Assembly: GCA_022768465.1 (NCBI GenBank)
Contig: JALELZ010000020.1
Span: 19,051 to 83,050 of the forward strand
Reading direction: 5' to 3'
DNA: 64,000 nucleotides
Origin: Lachnospiraceae bacterium
Lineage (GTDB): Bacteria > Bacillota > Clostridia > Lachnospirales > Lachnospiraceae
Below are positions 32,953-43,015 of this stretch, piece after piece. Each line of letters starts with the position of its first letter. Position 1 is the stretch's first letter. Position numbers and translations under genes: made by a program. Below the pieces are notes generated by a model. That model was not told the DNA's origin and made no database searches. It saw only the letters and a program-made list of their open reading frames with translations.

Positions 32953-34794
32953 ATGTGTGGAATAGTTGGATATGTTGGAAGTGAGCAGGCAGGCCCTATA
33001 CTTCTTGACGGTCTTTCAAAGCTTGAATACAGAGGCTATGATTCAGCAGGTATTGCTGTCAGAAATGATGAGACCGGGGAGTTCCAGATAGTTAAGGCAA
33101 AAGGACGTCTGCATGAGCTTTATATCAAAACTGACGGCGGCAGAACTACAAAGGGAACCTGCGGCATAGGTCATACGAGATGGGCTACTCACGGCGAAGC
33201 CACAGAGATCAATGCTCATCCGCATTACAGTGATGATAAAAATGTTGTCGGCGTTCATAACGGTATCATTGAGAACTATCAGGAGCTTAAGGAGAAACTG
33301 ACAAGAAAGGGCTACAGCTTTTATTCAGAGACTGATACAGAGGTAGTCATTAAACTTATTGACTATTATTATAAGAAATATCTCGGCACACCTGTAGATG
33401 CTATCAACCATACGCTTGTTCGTATCAGAGGTGCTTATTCTTTAGCTGTTATGTTCAAGGAGTATCCTGGCGAGATTTATGTGGCTCGTAAGGATGCGCC
33501 GCTTGTAGTAGGAAGAGCTGACGGAGCGTCACTGTGCGGGTCTGATGTTTCACCGATGCTCAAGTTTACACGCACGGTTTATTATATCGATGATCTTCAG
33601 CTTGGAAAGCTTACTAAGGACGGAGTTACCTTCTACAACCTCGACGGTGACGAGATCGAGATAGAGCCGAAGACTGTCAATTGGGATGCGGAAGCGGTTG
33701 AAAAATGCGGCTTTGAGCATTTCATGATGAAGGAAATACACGAGCAGCCAAAGGCTATTACAGAGACTCTTAATGCATACATTAAGGACGGTGTGTTTGA
33801 TCTTTCTGCTGCAGGCATTGAGGATGATAAGCTTAAAACATATCAGAGAATATACATAGTTGCCTGCGGTTCGGCATATCATGTCGGTGTTGCGGCAAAG
33901 TATGTCTTTGAGAAGATGGCGCATGTACCTGTTGAGATAGATATTGCCAGCGAATTCAGATACAGAGATCCTATTCTCATGAAGGATTCACTGTTTGTGG
34001 TAATTTCACAGTCCGGAGAAACAGCTGATTCACTCGCAGCACTTAGACTTGTAAAGGAAAAGAACATTGATACACTTGCAGTTGTTAATGTTACCGGCTC
34101 AAGCATTGCCCGTGAAGCTGATTACGTAATGTACACCTATGCAGGGCCTGAAATTGCAGTAGCTACCACCAAGGCCTACAGCTGTCAGCTTATAAATATG
34201 TATCTTCTCAGCATGGCATTTGCAAGAGCAAAAGGACTTACATCAGCTGATGAGCTTGACAAGCTTATAAAGGCTCTCTATGCACTGCCTGGACAGATAA
34301 ATGAGATAATAGGTGATAAGGAAAGGATTCAGTGGTTTGCATCACAGTTTTCCACAAGCCAGGACATTTTCTTTATCGGTAGAGGCATTGACTATGCTAT
34401 AGGACTTGAGGGAAGCCTTAAGACGAAGGAAATAAGCTATATTCATTCCGAGGCATATGCTGCAGGAGAGCTTAAGCACGGTACGATAAGCCTTATAGAT
34501 AAGGGAACTCTTGTTATCAGCGTTGCAACTCAGGATGCACTTTATGAAAAAACTGTCAGCAACATTGTTGAAGTCAAGAGCCGTGGTGCATATCTCATGG
34601 GCATCACGAACAGCGGCAATTATAATATTGAAAATACCGTTGATTTTGTAGTGTATGTGCCAAGAACAGAGCAGTATTTTACTACAAGCCTTGCCATAGT
34701 GCCGCTGCAGCTTCTGGCATACTATATCAGCCTTGCAAGAGGTCTTGATGTAGATAAGCCGAGAAACCTTGCAAAGAGCGTTACTGTAGAGTAA
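32953..34794 (+). CDS. glmS: Glutamine--fructose-6-phosphate aminotransferase GlmS
   Basis: 613 residues starting MCGIVGYVG, with the catalytic Cys exposed after Met removal. The N-terminal glutaminase has HTRWATHGE and VHNGIIENY. Two SIS domains (CGSAYHVG near 305; SQSGETADS near 355; IGRGIDYA near 478) bind fructose 6-phosphate. It makes glucosamine 6-phosphate, the first precursor of peptidoglycan amino sugars. Only 56 bases separate it from rlmB, so there is no room for the glmS ribozyme that precedes this gene in many Firmicutes; regulation must differ. A terminator follows at 34898. Confidence 0.97.
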   Translation: MCGIVGYVGSEQAGPILLDGLSKLEYRGYDSAGIAVRNDETGEFQIVKAKGRLHELYIKTDGGRTTKGTCGIGHTRWATHGEATEINAHPHYSDDKNVVGVHNGIIENYQELKEKLTRKGYSFYSETDTEVVIKLIDYYYKKYLGTPVDAINHTLVRIRGAYSLAVMFKEYPGEIYVARKDAPLVVGRADGASLCGSDVSPMLKFTRTVYYIDDLQLGKLTKDGVTFYNLDGDEIEIEPKTVNWDAEAVEKCGFEHFMMKEIHEQPKAITETLNAYIKDGVFDLSAAGIEDDKLKTYQRIYIVACGSAYHVGVAAKYVFEKMAHVPVEIDIASEFRYRDPILMKDSLFVVISQSGETADSLAALRLVKEKNIDTLAVVNVTGSSIAREADYVMYTYAGPEIAVATTKAYSCQLINMYLLSMAFARAKGLTSADELDKLIKALYALPGQINEIIGDKERIQWFASQFSTSQDIFFIGRGIDYAIGLEGSLKTKEISYIHSEAYAAGELKHGTISLIDKGTLVISVATQDALYEKTVSNIVEVKSRGAYLMGITNSGNYNIENTVDFVVYVPRTEQYFTTSLAIVPLQLLAYYISLARGLDVDKPRNLAKSVTVE

Positions 34795-34897
34795 TAAGAT
34801 TCAATATGGTCAAATCAGATGTGATTTAGAACGTATTGAAAGCTGATAATTGAGAATCAATCAAATCAAAAGCTCAAATTAATACCAAGAGAAAAGA

Positions 34898-34940
34898 AAA
34901 AGCAGGTCGTTTCGTTGTGACTTACGAATGGCCTGCTTTT
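34898..34940. terminator. Terminator between glmS and the DUF4364 gene
   Basis: AAAAGCAGG (34898-34906) pairs with CCTGCTTTT (34932-34940) across a 25-base loop, flanked by A and T tracts. It serves both convergent genes. The 34795-34897 stretch before it shows nothing else. Confidence 0.82.
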
Positions 34941-34967
34941 ATAATTAGGAATATAGCAAAGAATACA

Positions 34968-35507
34968 TCATTCAGCAGAATCTGCATTGCCCTTTAACAA
35001 AGATGTCATGATATATGAATATATCTTTCTGCTGCAGCCGCGCCAGTTGGCGCACATATCCTCGGCGGCGCCCTCATCCGGAACAGCAATGTCTATAGCT
35101 AAAATAGTATTCTTTCCTTCACGCGCGGAGCAATGAACGGTAAAGTTGTCATTGGAGCTTCTGAAGTATTCAGCAACTACACCTGATTCAGAGCGCATGC
35201 TGAATTTATTGGCTTCAAGATACTCATCCATATCAGCTATGGCAGCGCTTGAAATATCGGTCACAAAGAAACCGAGCGCCTCCTTGCCGTCGTCGGTTAT
35301 CTCATAATGGGTAGAGTTTCCGACCTGTCTGGAAGAGATGAGCTTTGCCTCGGCAAGCTCAGTAAGCACGCTCTGAAGTGTGAAATATGTGGTATATTCT
35401 TTATCTAAGAAAAATTCGGACAGCTGTGAATTGGTCAAAGGAAAATTGACCTTATCCAGCATATAAAGTATCATTAGTTTATATAGTGTTTCAGGCTCCT
35501 GAATCAT
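34968..35507 (-). CDS. DUF4364 family winged-helix protein
   Basis: 179 residues. The N-terminal half is a winged helix of the PadR/MarR kind (LYKLMILYMLDKVNFPLTNSQLSEFFLDK, then LTELAEAKLISSRQ and YEITDDGKEAL). The C-terminal half is a mixed alpha/beta domain. This matches the DUF4364 family of Firmicutes, which is likely regulatory but uncharacterised. It is transcribed divergently from the three-gene module that follows, so it may control it; the shared 166-base gap holds inverted repeats. That regulatory link is inference. Confidence 0.85.
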   Translation of the reverse strand: MIQEPETLYKLMILYMLDKVNFPLTNSQLSEFFLDKEYTTYFTLQSVLTELAEAKLISSRQVGNSTHYEITDDGKEALGFFVTDISSAAIADMDEYLEANKFSMRSESGVVAEYFRSSNDNFTVHCSAREGKNTILAIDIAVPDEGAAEDMCANWRGCSRKIYSYIMTSLLKGNADSAE

Positions 35508-35673
35508 TAGAAAACCCCTCGTTTAGAAATTGTATTGTATAATTATAACATATTCCTATGGAAATAGCACTGAACTATGTGCTAAAATAAAATGCCGGAT
35601 TATTATCGGGTCATTTTTTGTGACCTATTATCGGGATACTCCGGCCAATGACGCATAAATATAAAGGCATGTA
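35508..35673. promoter_or_regulatory. Divergent gap with inverted repeats
   Basis: Overlapping TATAAT-like boxes on both strands lie at about 35538-35547. TAGCAC (35565-35570) and GTGCTA (35579-35584) form an inverted repeat that could be an operator. A large hairpin follows: GCCGGA (35594-35599) with TCCGGC (35640-35645), inner GGTCA (35609-35613) with TGACC (35621-35625), and TTATCGGG on both sides. It would be in the leader of the following gene. Confidence 0.55.
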
Positions 35674-38148
35674 ATGAAAGAAAAAATAACAAGGCTTGCA
35701 AAAGGAATAGCGGAGTCTGAAGCTCCGAAGCTTGTTATGCTTCCGGAGTCTTATTCCGGCAGCATAAAGGCTGACACAAGGGACTGCTTTACTGTAGAAT
35801 TTCAGAGCTTGAATGGCTGCAGTGTTAAGGGAGTCTGTTTTTCTGATGCCATGAGAGTTCAGCCGGTTAAGGCTGCATTTGCAGGAAGAAAGGCGGACGT
35901 TACTGTTAATGTTGACACTACAGGACTTTCCGAAGGGGACATTATAAGCGGCAGGCTTATTTTCATTACAAATGTCGGTGAAAAATATTTTGATTATTCC
36001 TTTAATGTTATCAATAATACAATAAACGAAGGAACCGAGAGCAATACAGATCGACCTAAGTACATTGTTGCTTCACCGATCGTTTATTCTGCAGATGACA
36101 CAAATAAGGAAAAAGGCGAAAAGGCTAAGCTTCCGGAGCTTCCGAAAAAGGATGAGGAGCTTGAGAGCCTTGCAGCTGAGCTTATCAGGAATAAGGACGA
36201 ATCCGGATTCGCATTTTATGTTTATAAGGAAGCGATAAAGCGTCAGCTTGCCATTACAAAGCTCTACGAGAGTTATATTGCGGCTTATCCTGCAGATTGC
36301 ACCGAGGCTATGCCGAGAGAAGTGCTTTTGTATTTTTCATATGAGAGAGATATTCCTCATGATATTGCAGAAAAGCTTTATGCGGATATTGTTATGCATG
36401 AACTTTCTGACAACGGGCTTTTTGATGAATTTGCGCCGGGCATGAGTGCTTTTGCTATGAATGCCTCTTTGTCAGGCAGGATGAATAAGAGACTGTCTGT
36501 TATCTATGACAGGCTTATTTATCAGGGAATGATTGACAGAAAGGCTGCATCACTTCTTCCTGATATTTTTAAATGTCATGAGATCAGGATCGATGAGGGA
36601 AATGCAGACGTTCTTTTAGTTGAATATCCTGAGCTTAAATTCCGTGTAAGGGCGAATGTTATAGGAAATACTGCTTATGTGCCGGTTTATTTTAATGATG
36701 CGAGCCTGAGCTTTTATTCAAGGAGTGAATATACAGACGAGGAAGGCAATACCTCTGAAAGACTGCATAAGGTAAGCGAAGGACTTCATTATACGGACAG
36801 AGCTGTTTTTGATAAGCCTGAGCTCATAGAAAAATGCTTTGAGCTTTATCCGGAGCATCCGATGCTGCTGCTTGCGGCATGCAAAAAAATCACCGCAGAG
36901 GGAATCAAGGATAAAAAAGAAGCCGGAATACTGATTTCGGCTCTTTCAAATCTTGAGCTCAGCAAATCCTTCAGAAAAAAGCTTATATCAGTGCTTTGCA
37001 AAGCGGGCGGCTCTATGGACTGGCTTTCAAGGCTTGAAAGCGATGATTATGATAAGGACTCCTGCGGAAGCATTTTCTCTGCATTCGTAAAAGCAGGAAG
37101 ACTTGAGGAAGCCTTTGATCTTATTAAGAGATACGTAGCTGAGTCAGCAGATATTGCTGAGCTTAAGAAGACTGCAGACGGACTTATTAAAAAGAATTCA
37201 TCCATTATTTCTGAGGCAGAGTTTATAAAGCTTTGTCATCTGCTTTTTGAGAAGAAAAAGGCATCCGATGCTATTATAGAGCTTTTATGTAAGGATTATT
37301 GCGGCAGCATAGAGACTATGCTGCATGTTATGAAGGCAGCGGTTAAAAGAGAGCTTCCGTTGTATGAGCTTCCGGAGCGTATACTTTCCTTTGAGCTTTT
37401 TGTAGGAAGAAATGACGATATTGACGAAGCATTTAAGGAATATATTGCTTCAGGTAAATATGACGATCTTGTTGTAAGGGCATATCTTTGCGTAAGAAGT
37501 GAGGATTATTTTCTTTATGAAAAGGAAGGCATCAATGAAGAGGTGTTCTTCGATGCACTTTCAGGCTATATGCATTCCGAGGATGCTCAGGCAGTTATGC
37601 CTGTGATCTGCTCTATAGCACTTACGGCTCATTACGCCAAGGCAGAAAGCATTTCCGAAGAGGAAAAGGAGCTTTGCCAGAAGCTGACAGACAGACTCAT
37701 AGAAGAGGGTCTTGTTTTCAGATATACAAAGATGCTCAGGAAGAAGATACATATTCCTGAGGAAATAAGCTGGAAATATTATATTGAATACAGAGCTGAG
37801 AGCGAAGCATTGCCAAAGCTGCTTGTTAAGATACTTCCCGATGATGAGCAATATCATCAGGAAGATATGAAGCGTGTCTTTAAGAATGTTTTCGTTATGT
37901 CTACAGTGCTTTTTGTCGGAGATGAGCTTCATTATCTTATTTATGATAATGCTTCGGCTTCAGAGCCCTCTGAGGAAGGCGTCATCAATGTGACAAAGCT
38001 GCACAGACAGGGCAGTGACCGTATGAGATATATCAATCTGATGCTTAAGGCTCTTGATGCAGAGGATGAGGCAGCTTTAAAGGAAAGCATGCTCAGCTAT
38101 GTCGAGAATTCGGAAACTGTTAAAGAGCTGTTTAAATTGGAGAATTGA
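35674..38148 (+). CDS. Large helical-repeat protein, DUF5717-like
   Basis: 824 residues, cytoplasmic (no signal or membrane helix). Residues about 15-130 look like a beta-sandwich (VMLPESYSGSIKADTRDCFTVEFQSL and SGRLIFITNVGEKYFDY). An acidic linker follows, then from about 165 to 740 a long run of amphipathic helices, TPR- or HEAT-like (KEAIKRQLAITKLYESYIAAYP). It resembles the DUF5717 proteins of Lachnospiraceae; the name is from memory and less sure than the architecture. No catalytic motif is visible. Its stop shares one base with the start of the Hsp70/actin-like gene, so they are tightly coupled. Confidence 0.72.
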   Translation: MKEKITRLAKGIAESEAPKLVMLPESYSGSIKADTRDCFTVEFQSLNGCSVKGVCFSDAMRVQPVKAAFAGRKADVTVNVDTTGLSEGDIISGRLIFITNVGEKYFDYSFNVINNTINEGTESNTDRPKYIVASPIVYSADDTNKEKGEKAKLPELPKKDEELESLAAELIRNKDESGFAFYVYKEAIKRQLAITKLYESYIAAYPADCTEAMPREVLLYFSYERDIPHDIAEKLYADIVMHELSDNGLFDEFAPGMSAFAMNASLSGRMNKRLSVIYDRLIYQGMIDRKAASLLPDIFKCHEIRIDEGNADVLLVEYPELKFRVRANVIGNTAYVPVYFNDASLSFYSRSEYTDEEGNTSERLHKVSEGLHYTDRAVFDKPELIEKCFELYPEHPMLLLAACKKITAEGIKDKKEAGILISALSNLELSKSFRKKLISVLCKAGGSMDWLSRLESDDYDKDSCGSIFSAFVKAGRLEEAFDLIKRYVAESADIAELKKTADGLIKKNSSIISEAEFIKLCHLLFEKKKASDAIIELLCKDYCGSIETMLHVMKAAVKRELPLYELPERILSFELFVGRNDDIDEAFKEYIASGKYDDLVVRAYLCVRSEDYFLYEKEGINEEVFFDALSGYMHSEDAQAVMPVICSIALTAHYAKAESISEEEKELCQKLTDRLIEEGLVFRYTKMLRKKIHIPEEISWKYYIEYRAESEALPKLLVKILPDDEQYHQEDMKRVFKNVFVMSTVLFVGDELHYLIYDNASASEPSEEGVINVTKLHRQGSDRMRYINLMLKALDAEDEAALKESMLSYVENSETVKELFKLEN

Positions 38149-39371
38149 TGATGGCACTGAATATAGGAATCGATCTTTGCGACGATTATATAACTGCATA
38201 CAGCTTCAGCGAAAAAAGCATGCTCAGTGCCTCCGCTGTCATCTGCAGAAACAAAAAAGAGGATCTGTGGTACATAGGACAGACAGCCTATGAAATGGCA
38301 TTAAGCGGAACAGGAGTGCTTACAGATAAGCTTTTATCACTGCTTAAAAAGAACGGTACTTCAACGATAGCCAGAAAGGCCTATACGGCTGAACAGCTTA
38401 TTTCCAAGCTTATTGGAACCGTTCTTTCACAGATGCTTAACGGTGCCGGAGTAGAAGAGATAGGAAGACTTGTTATAGCTTTATCCAAGGCTGAAAAATC
38501 TGATATGGATGCGATCCTAAGGGTAGTGGAGCTTGCAGGCATTGACAGACAAAAAACTACTATAATCAGCCATGAAGAATCATTTATTCATTACATAATG
38601 GCTCAGGACAAATCTCTTTCCTACAACATGACCGGCCTTTTTGACCTTTCCTCAGAGACTCTTTCCTTCTTTAAAATGAAGGTCTTAAGAGGAACGGGAA
38701 AGCAGAGCGCAGTCTGTGACGGAACTGATCTTGAGGAGGCCTTTCGTATCGGTATCCTTAAAAATGAATCAGGCTCTGAGCTTGGAGACAGGATCATGAC
38801 TGATGCAGCCAAAAAGTGCATCGGAAATGATATTTATTCGTCAGTATTTATTACCGGAAAAGGCTTTGAAAGAACAGACTGGGCAAAGAGCTTCATAGCT
38901 TTCTTATGCAAAAAGAGAAAGGTTATGTATGAACCCGGTATATTTGCTATAGGAGCCGCTATATATGCTGATCAGCTTGCAGCAGGTAAGGACAGCAGTC
39001 ATTTACTGTTCTGTGATACAAGAACAAAATCTGAGGTATCATTAAGCGTTACCGTAAACGAGAAGCTTTCAAAGCTTATAATGATCCCGCAGGGAAGACC
39101 ATGGTATGACTTAAGCACCTATGCGGAGCTTATGCCGAGAAAACAGGACTATATAGATATAGATATAGAGCCTTCAGATAAAAATAAACCTAAAAGGACT
39201 GTGAGAGTTGATCTCAAAGAGCTTCTTAAACGTCCTGATCGCTGCATAAGATTGTCGGTCGAGATGTATTTTGAGTCGGAAGGGCTGCTTAAGCTTAATG
39301 TTAGAGATCAGGGCTTTGGTGAAATATTTACCGCATCGGGCGATATGATTACCGAGAGCATCAGGCTGTAA
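38148..39371 (+). CDS. Degenerate Hsp70/actin-fold protein, DUF5716-like
   Basis: About 407 residues. The order of motifs follows Hsp70: phosphate-1 region LNIGIDLCDDYITAYS, VVELAGIDRQKTTIISHEES, phosphate-2 region GLFDLSSETLSFFK (without the glycines of DLGGGT), adenosine region VFITGKGFERTDWA and FAIGAAIYADQL, and a short C-terminal strand set LLKLNVRDQGFGEIFTASG like the start of the peptide-binding domain. Several ATP-contacting glycines and threonines are missing, so hydrolysis may be weak or lost. ATG at 38148 or 38151 both work, with GGAG upstream. It is coupled to the solenoid gene before it. Confidence 0.72.
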   Translation: MMALNIGIDLCDDYITAYSFSEKSMLSASAVICRNKKEDLWYIGQTAYEMALSGTGVLTDKLLSLLKKNGTSTIARKAYTAEQLISKLIGTVLSQMLNGAGVEEIGRLVIALSKAEKSDMDAILRVVELAGIDRQKTTIISHEESFIHYIMAQDKSLSYNMTGLFDLSSETLSFFKMKVLRGTGKQSAVCDGTDLEEAFRIGILKNESGSELGDRIMTDAAKKCIGNDIYSSVFITGKGFERTDWAKSFIAFLCKKRKVMYEPGIFAIGAAIYADQLAAGKDSSHLLFCDTRTKSEVSLSVTVNEKLSKLIMIPQGRPWYDLSTYAELMPRKQDYIDIDIEPSDKNKPKRTVRVDLKELLKRPDRCIRLSVEMYFESEGLLKLNVRDQGFGEIFTASGDMITESIRL

Positions 39372-39394
39372 TACAGTTTTGGAAAGGAAGACAG

Positions 39395-40210
39395 ATGTCA
39401 TTGCTTTTATGCAGACAGAAGGCCGGAAGACCCTTCTGCCACGACAAACTGAATATAAATATCTGGAGTGAGCAGGAGCTTTGTTATATTATTTATAACT
39501 ATCCGCTTTTATGTCTCGGAGATTTCTGCACGGAAGGGTTGTTTGAATGGATAGATACTGAGCTTCATCTTAAAAAGCTGGCAGATCGTCTTAAGGATAA
39601 CCTGAGGACCGGTGAGCTTTTTGAGAATCAGCTGCTGCTTATTCTTCAGGAATGTAATTATTATGATCTGGATGAGGTCATGGAATTCGGAAAACGTATA
39701 GCGGAGTACCGTAAGTTTTCAGATCATGAGCTTACATATATGGAAGGTAAGGCTCTGTACAAGGCAGGTAATTACAATGCCGCATACGAGAAATTTGAGC
39801 AGGCAATAAGACAGCTTGAGGCGGAGTATCGCAGATCCAAACAAAATGATGATAAGGAATTAAGAGATCACAATGAGCGAAAGTCAGATATATACTGCGA
39901 CATGGCATCCTTAAAGATGCAGATGTTTGATGAAAAATCTGCAGCTGAGCTTATTAAAATGTCTCTTATGACCTGCAGAAATAAAAGAGCAAACGAGCTT
40001 AAATATCTTATAGACGGAAGCGGAGAGCTCAGTGACGAAAGAAAGGCTGAGCTTGACTTAAAAAAGGATGCTGTAAGAGCTGCAGCAAGAGAAAGCTCTG
40101 CCTATAAGGAAATAGAAGCTATTTTCAGAAAAGATAAGATGACGCTTTTTAAGGAAGCAAGAAAGCTTGCAGCCGGTTGGAAGAGCGGCTACAGAAAAAA
40201 TAAATTCTGA
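39395..40210 (+). CDS. TPR-like protein of the Hsp70-like module
   Basis: 271 residues, cytoplasmic. The first 45 residues contain four cysteines and a WSEQELCYIIYNYP segment. Residues from about 115 form TPR-like helices (YMEGKALYKAGNYNAAYEKFEQAI), with a charged linker and a basic C-terminus (WKSGYRKNKF). GGAAAGG precedes the ATG. It lies 23 bases after the Hsp70-like gene, so the three genes look like one operon. I do not recognise a named family; it may be a co-chaperone-like adaptor, by inference from context. Confidence 0.65.
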   Translation: MSLLLCRQKAGRPFCHDKLNINIWSEQELCYIIYNYPLLCLGDFCTEGLFEWIDTELHLKKLADRLKDNLRTGELFENQLLLILQECNYYDLDEVMEFGKRIAEYRKFSDHELTYMEGKALYKAGNYNAAYEKFEQAIRQLEAEYRRSKQNDDKELRDHNERKSDIYCDMASLKMQMFDEKSAAELIKMSLMTCRNKRANELKYLIDGSGELSDERKAELDLKKDAVRAAARESSAYKEIEAIFRKDKMTLFKEARKLAAGWKSGYRKNKF

Positions 40211-40291
40211 TATACGGCTGTCAAAGGCAGTATTAAAGGAAATAATTACTATAGATAACATTTTAATAAAAACTGTAATAGGAAGAGAAAC

Positions 40292-42973
40292 ATGAAAGAA
40301 CTTGCAAAGAATTATGATCCGAAGGACATGGAGGACCGCATCTATCAAAGATGGATGAAGATGAAGTATTTCCATGCCGACCCAAAATCACCGAAGGAAG
40401 CATTTTCCATATCTATGCCGCCGCCAAACGTAACAGGACAGCTGCACATGGGTCATGCTCTTGATAATACACTTCAGGATACACTCTGCAGATACAAGAG
40501 AATGAAGGGATTTGAGGTGCTTTGGCAGCCTGGAACTGACCATGCGGCCATAGCTACAGAGGTCAAGGTCATAAATAAGCTTAAGGCTGAGGGCAAGGAT
40601 AAGCATGAACTCGGCAGAGACGGCTTCCTCAAAGAGGCCTGGGCATGGAAGGAAGAATACGAAAATAAGATAATCAATCAGATGTACAAGCTCGGCGTTT
40701 CAGCCGATTGGGACAGACTTCGTTTCACTATGGATGAGGGCTGCTCAAAGGCTGTCGAGCAGGTATTCATTGATCTTTATAATAAGGGTCTTATTTATAA
40801 GGGAAGCCGTATTATTAACTGGTGTCCTGTATGCAAGACCTCTATTTCTGATGCCGAGGTTATTCACGAGGATCAGGACAGCTTCTTCTGGCACATCAAG
40901 TATCCGGTTGCAGGTGAGGATGGCAGATACCTTGAGGTAGCTACCACAAGACCTGAGACTATGTTCGGTGATACTGCCGTTGCTGTCAATCCTGAGGATG
41001 ACAGATATAAGGATCTTATCGGCAAGAATGTTATCCTTCCGCTTATCAATAAGGAAATACCTATTGTCGGAGATGAGCATGCCGATATGGAATTCGGTAC
41101 AGGCTGCGTTAAGATCACACCTGCACATGACCCTAATGACTATGAGGTAGGAAAGCGTCATAATCTTCCTGAGATCTGCATAATGCATGATGATGCAACT
41201 ATCGATCTTCCGGGAACAAAGTATGACGGAATGGATCGCTATGAGGCACGAAAAGAGGTTGTTATGGATCTCGAAGAGCTCAAGCTCCTTGTCAAGAAGG
41301 TTCCTCATACACACAGTGTAGGAACTCACGACCGCTGCGGAGCTACTGTAGAGCCAATGATTAAGCCACAGTGGTTCGTTAAGATGGACAAGTTCGCTGA
41401 TCACTGCAAAAAGGTGCTTGAAAACGGAGATATCAAGTTTGTTCCTGAGAATTACTCCAAGACATATATGAACTGGGTCAACAATATCAAGGACTGGTGC
41501 ATAAGCAGACAGCTCTGGTGGGGACACCGAATACCTGCATGGTACTGTGATGAATGCAAGAAGATCTATGTATGTCATGCTGCGCCTGAAAAGTGTGAAT
41601 GCGGCTGCACTTCATTCACACAGGATGAGGATACTCTTGATACATGGTTCTCATCAGCGCTCTGGCCGTTCTCAACCTTAGGCTGGCCTGATAAGACACC
41701 TGAGCTTGAGAAGTTCTATCCTAATGATGTACTTGTAACCGGCTATGATATCATTTTCTTCTGGGTTATCCGTATGGTATTCTCAGGAGTTGAGCAGATG
41801 GGAGAGTGCCCGTTCTCTACAGTTCTTATTCACGGACTTGTCCGTGATGAACAGGGACGCAAGATGAGTAAGTCTCTCGGAAACGGTATCGATCCGCTTA
41901 AGGTTGTCGATGAATACGGCGCAGATGCATTAAGAGGAGCACTTCTTACAGGAAATGCACCCGGTAACGACATGCGTTATTCAGAGAAGAAGATAACCAA
42001 TGCAAGAAACTTTGCAAACAAGGTATGGAATGCATCAAGATTCATTATGATGAATGTTGAAAAAGCAGGCGACGAGGCAAAGAATGCATTTGAAGCTGCC
42101 GGAAAGGCTGAGGATGTCGGTCGTATTCCGGAGGGCATCAAGCTTGAGAAAGAGGATAAGTGGATCATTTCCAAGCTCAACAGTCTCGTTGACAATGTCA
42201 CAAGAAATATGGATGCCTTTGAGCTTGGAGTAGCTCTTGATAATGTTACAGATTTCATGTGGAATGAGCTTTGTGACTGGTATATCGAGATGCTTAAGAC
42301 TCGCCTTAACGGCAATGACGAGGAAACTAAGAAAGCTGCACTTTGGACTCTTAAGACAGTGCTTGTAAACGGACTTAAGATGCTTCATCCATTCATGCCG
42401 TTTATTACAGAGGAGATATTCGATAACATTACTGATGAAGAGTCAATAATGATATCAGAATACCCGGTTGCTTCAGAGGGCTGGGACTTCGCTGAGGACG
42501 AGGCTGAGGTAGAGGCTGTTAAGGAGGCTGTAAGAGCTGTCAGAAATATCCGTGCGGAGAAGAATGTTCCGCATTCAAGAAAGGCTGCGGTATATATCGT
42601 ATCGGAAGATCCTAAGGTAATGGCTGCATTTGAAGCTACAGGCTCTGTAGCAGCATCACTTTGCTCTGCTTCAGAGATCATCGTTCAGAAGGATAAGACA
42701 GGTATTGAGTCATCAGCGCTTTCAGCTGTTACATCTAATGCATCTGTTTATATTCCGCTCAATGATCTTGTAGATATGGAGCAGGAGAAGGAAAGACTTA
42801 AGAAGGAGGAAAAGCGTCTTGAGGGCGAGCTTAAGCGTTCTCACAGCATGCTTTCCAACGAGAAGTTCATTTCCAAGGCACCTCAGGCTAAGATAGATGA
42901 GGAAAAGGCTAAGCTTCAAAAGTATGAGGAAATGATCAGAAAGGTCAGAGAGCAGATAGAAGAGATTGGCTGA
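40292..42973 (+). CDS. valS: Valyl-tRNA synthetase
   Basis: 893 residues, class I synthetase. HIGH motif in PPNVTGQLHMGHAL (about 43-57), KMSKS in GRKMSKSLGNGIDP (about 523), the CP1 editing domain (ATTRPETMFGDTAVAVNP) and an anticodon-binding domain. The C-terminus is the valyl-specific coiled coil (MEQEKERLKKEEKRLEGELKR). It charges tRNA-Val and edits threonine and other misactivated residues. Only 81 bases separate it from the preceding gene, and no T-box leader fits there. A terminator follows. Confidence 0.97.
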   Translation: MKELAKNYDPKDMEDRIYQRWMKMKYFHADPKSPKEAFSISMPPPNVTGQLHMGHALDNTLQDTLCRYKRMKGFEVLWQPGTDHAAIATEVKVINKLKAEGKDKHELGRDGFLKEAWAWKEEYENKIINQMYKLGVSADWDRLRFTMDEGCSKAVEQVFIDLYNKGLIYKGSRIINWCPVCKTSISDAEVIHEDQDSFFWHIKYPVAGEDGRYLEVATTRPETMFGDTAVAVNPEDDRYKDLIGKNVILPLINKEIPIVGDEHADMEFGTGCVKITPAHDPNDYEVGKRHNLPEICIMHDDATIDLPGTKYDGMDRYEARKEVVMDLEELKLLVKKVPHTHSVGTHDRCGATVEPMIKPQWFVKMDKFADHCKKVLENGDIKFVPENYSKTYMNWVNNIKDWCISRQLWWGHRIPAWYCDECKKIYVCHAAPEKCECGCTSFTQDEDTLDTWFSSALWPFSTLGWPDKTPELEKFYPNDVLVTGYDIIFFWVIRMVFSGVEQMGECPFSTVLIHGLVRDEQGRKMSKSLGNGIDPLKVVDEYGADALRGALLTGNAPGNDMRYSEKKITNARNFANKVWNASRFIMMNVEKAGDEAKNAFEAAGKAEDVGRIPEGIKLEKEDKWIISKLNSLVDNVTRNMDAFELGVALDNVTDFMWNELCDWYIEMLKTRLNGNDEETKKAALWTLKTVLVNGLKMLHPFMPFITEEIFDNITDEESIMISEYPVASEGWDFAEDEAEVEAVKEAVRAVRNIRAEKNVPHSRKAAVYIVSEDPKVMAAFEATGSVAASLCSASEIIVQKDKTGIESSALSAVTSNASVYIPLNDLVDMEQEKERLKKEEKRLEGELKRSHSMLSNEKFISKAPQAKIDEEKAKLQKYEEMIRKVREQIEEIG

Positions 42974-43015
42974 TGATTTTAGGATAAACCAAAACCTGCA
43001 TTTACTTTAAAATTT

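Noticed and set aside
35594..35645. Terminator of an upstream gene.
   Set aside because: The genes on both sides diverge, so no transcript needs ending here; the hairpin lies in the leader of the plus-strand gene.
40211..40291. T-box leader for valS.
   Set aside because: Only 81 bases, with no T-box sequence or terminator hairpin.
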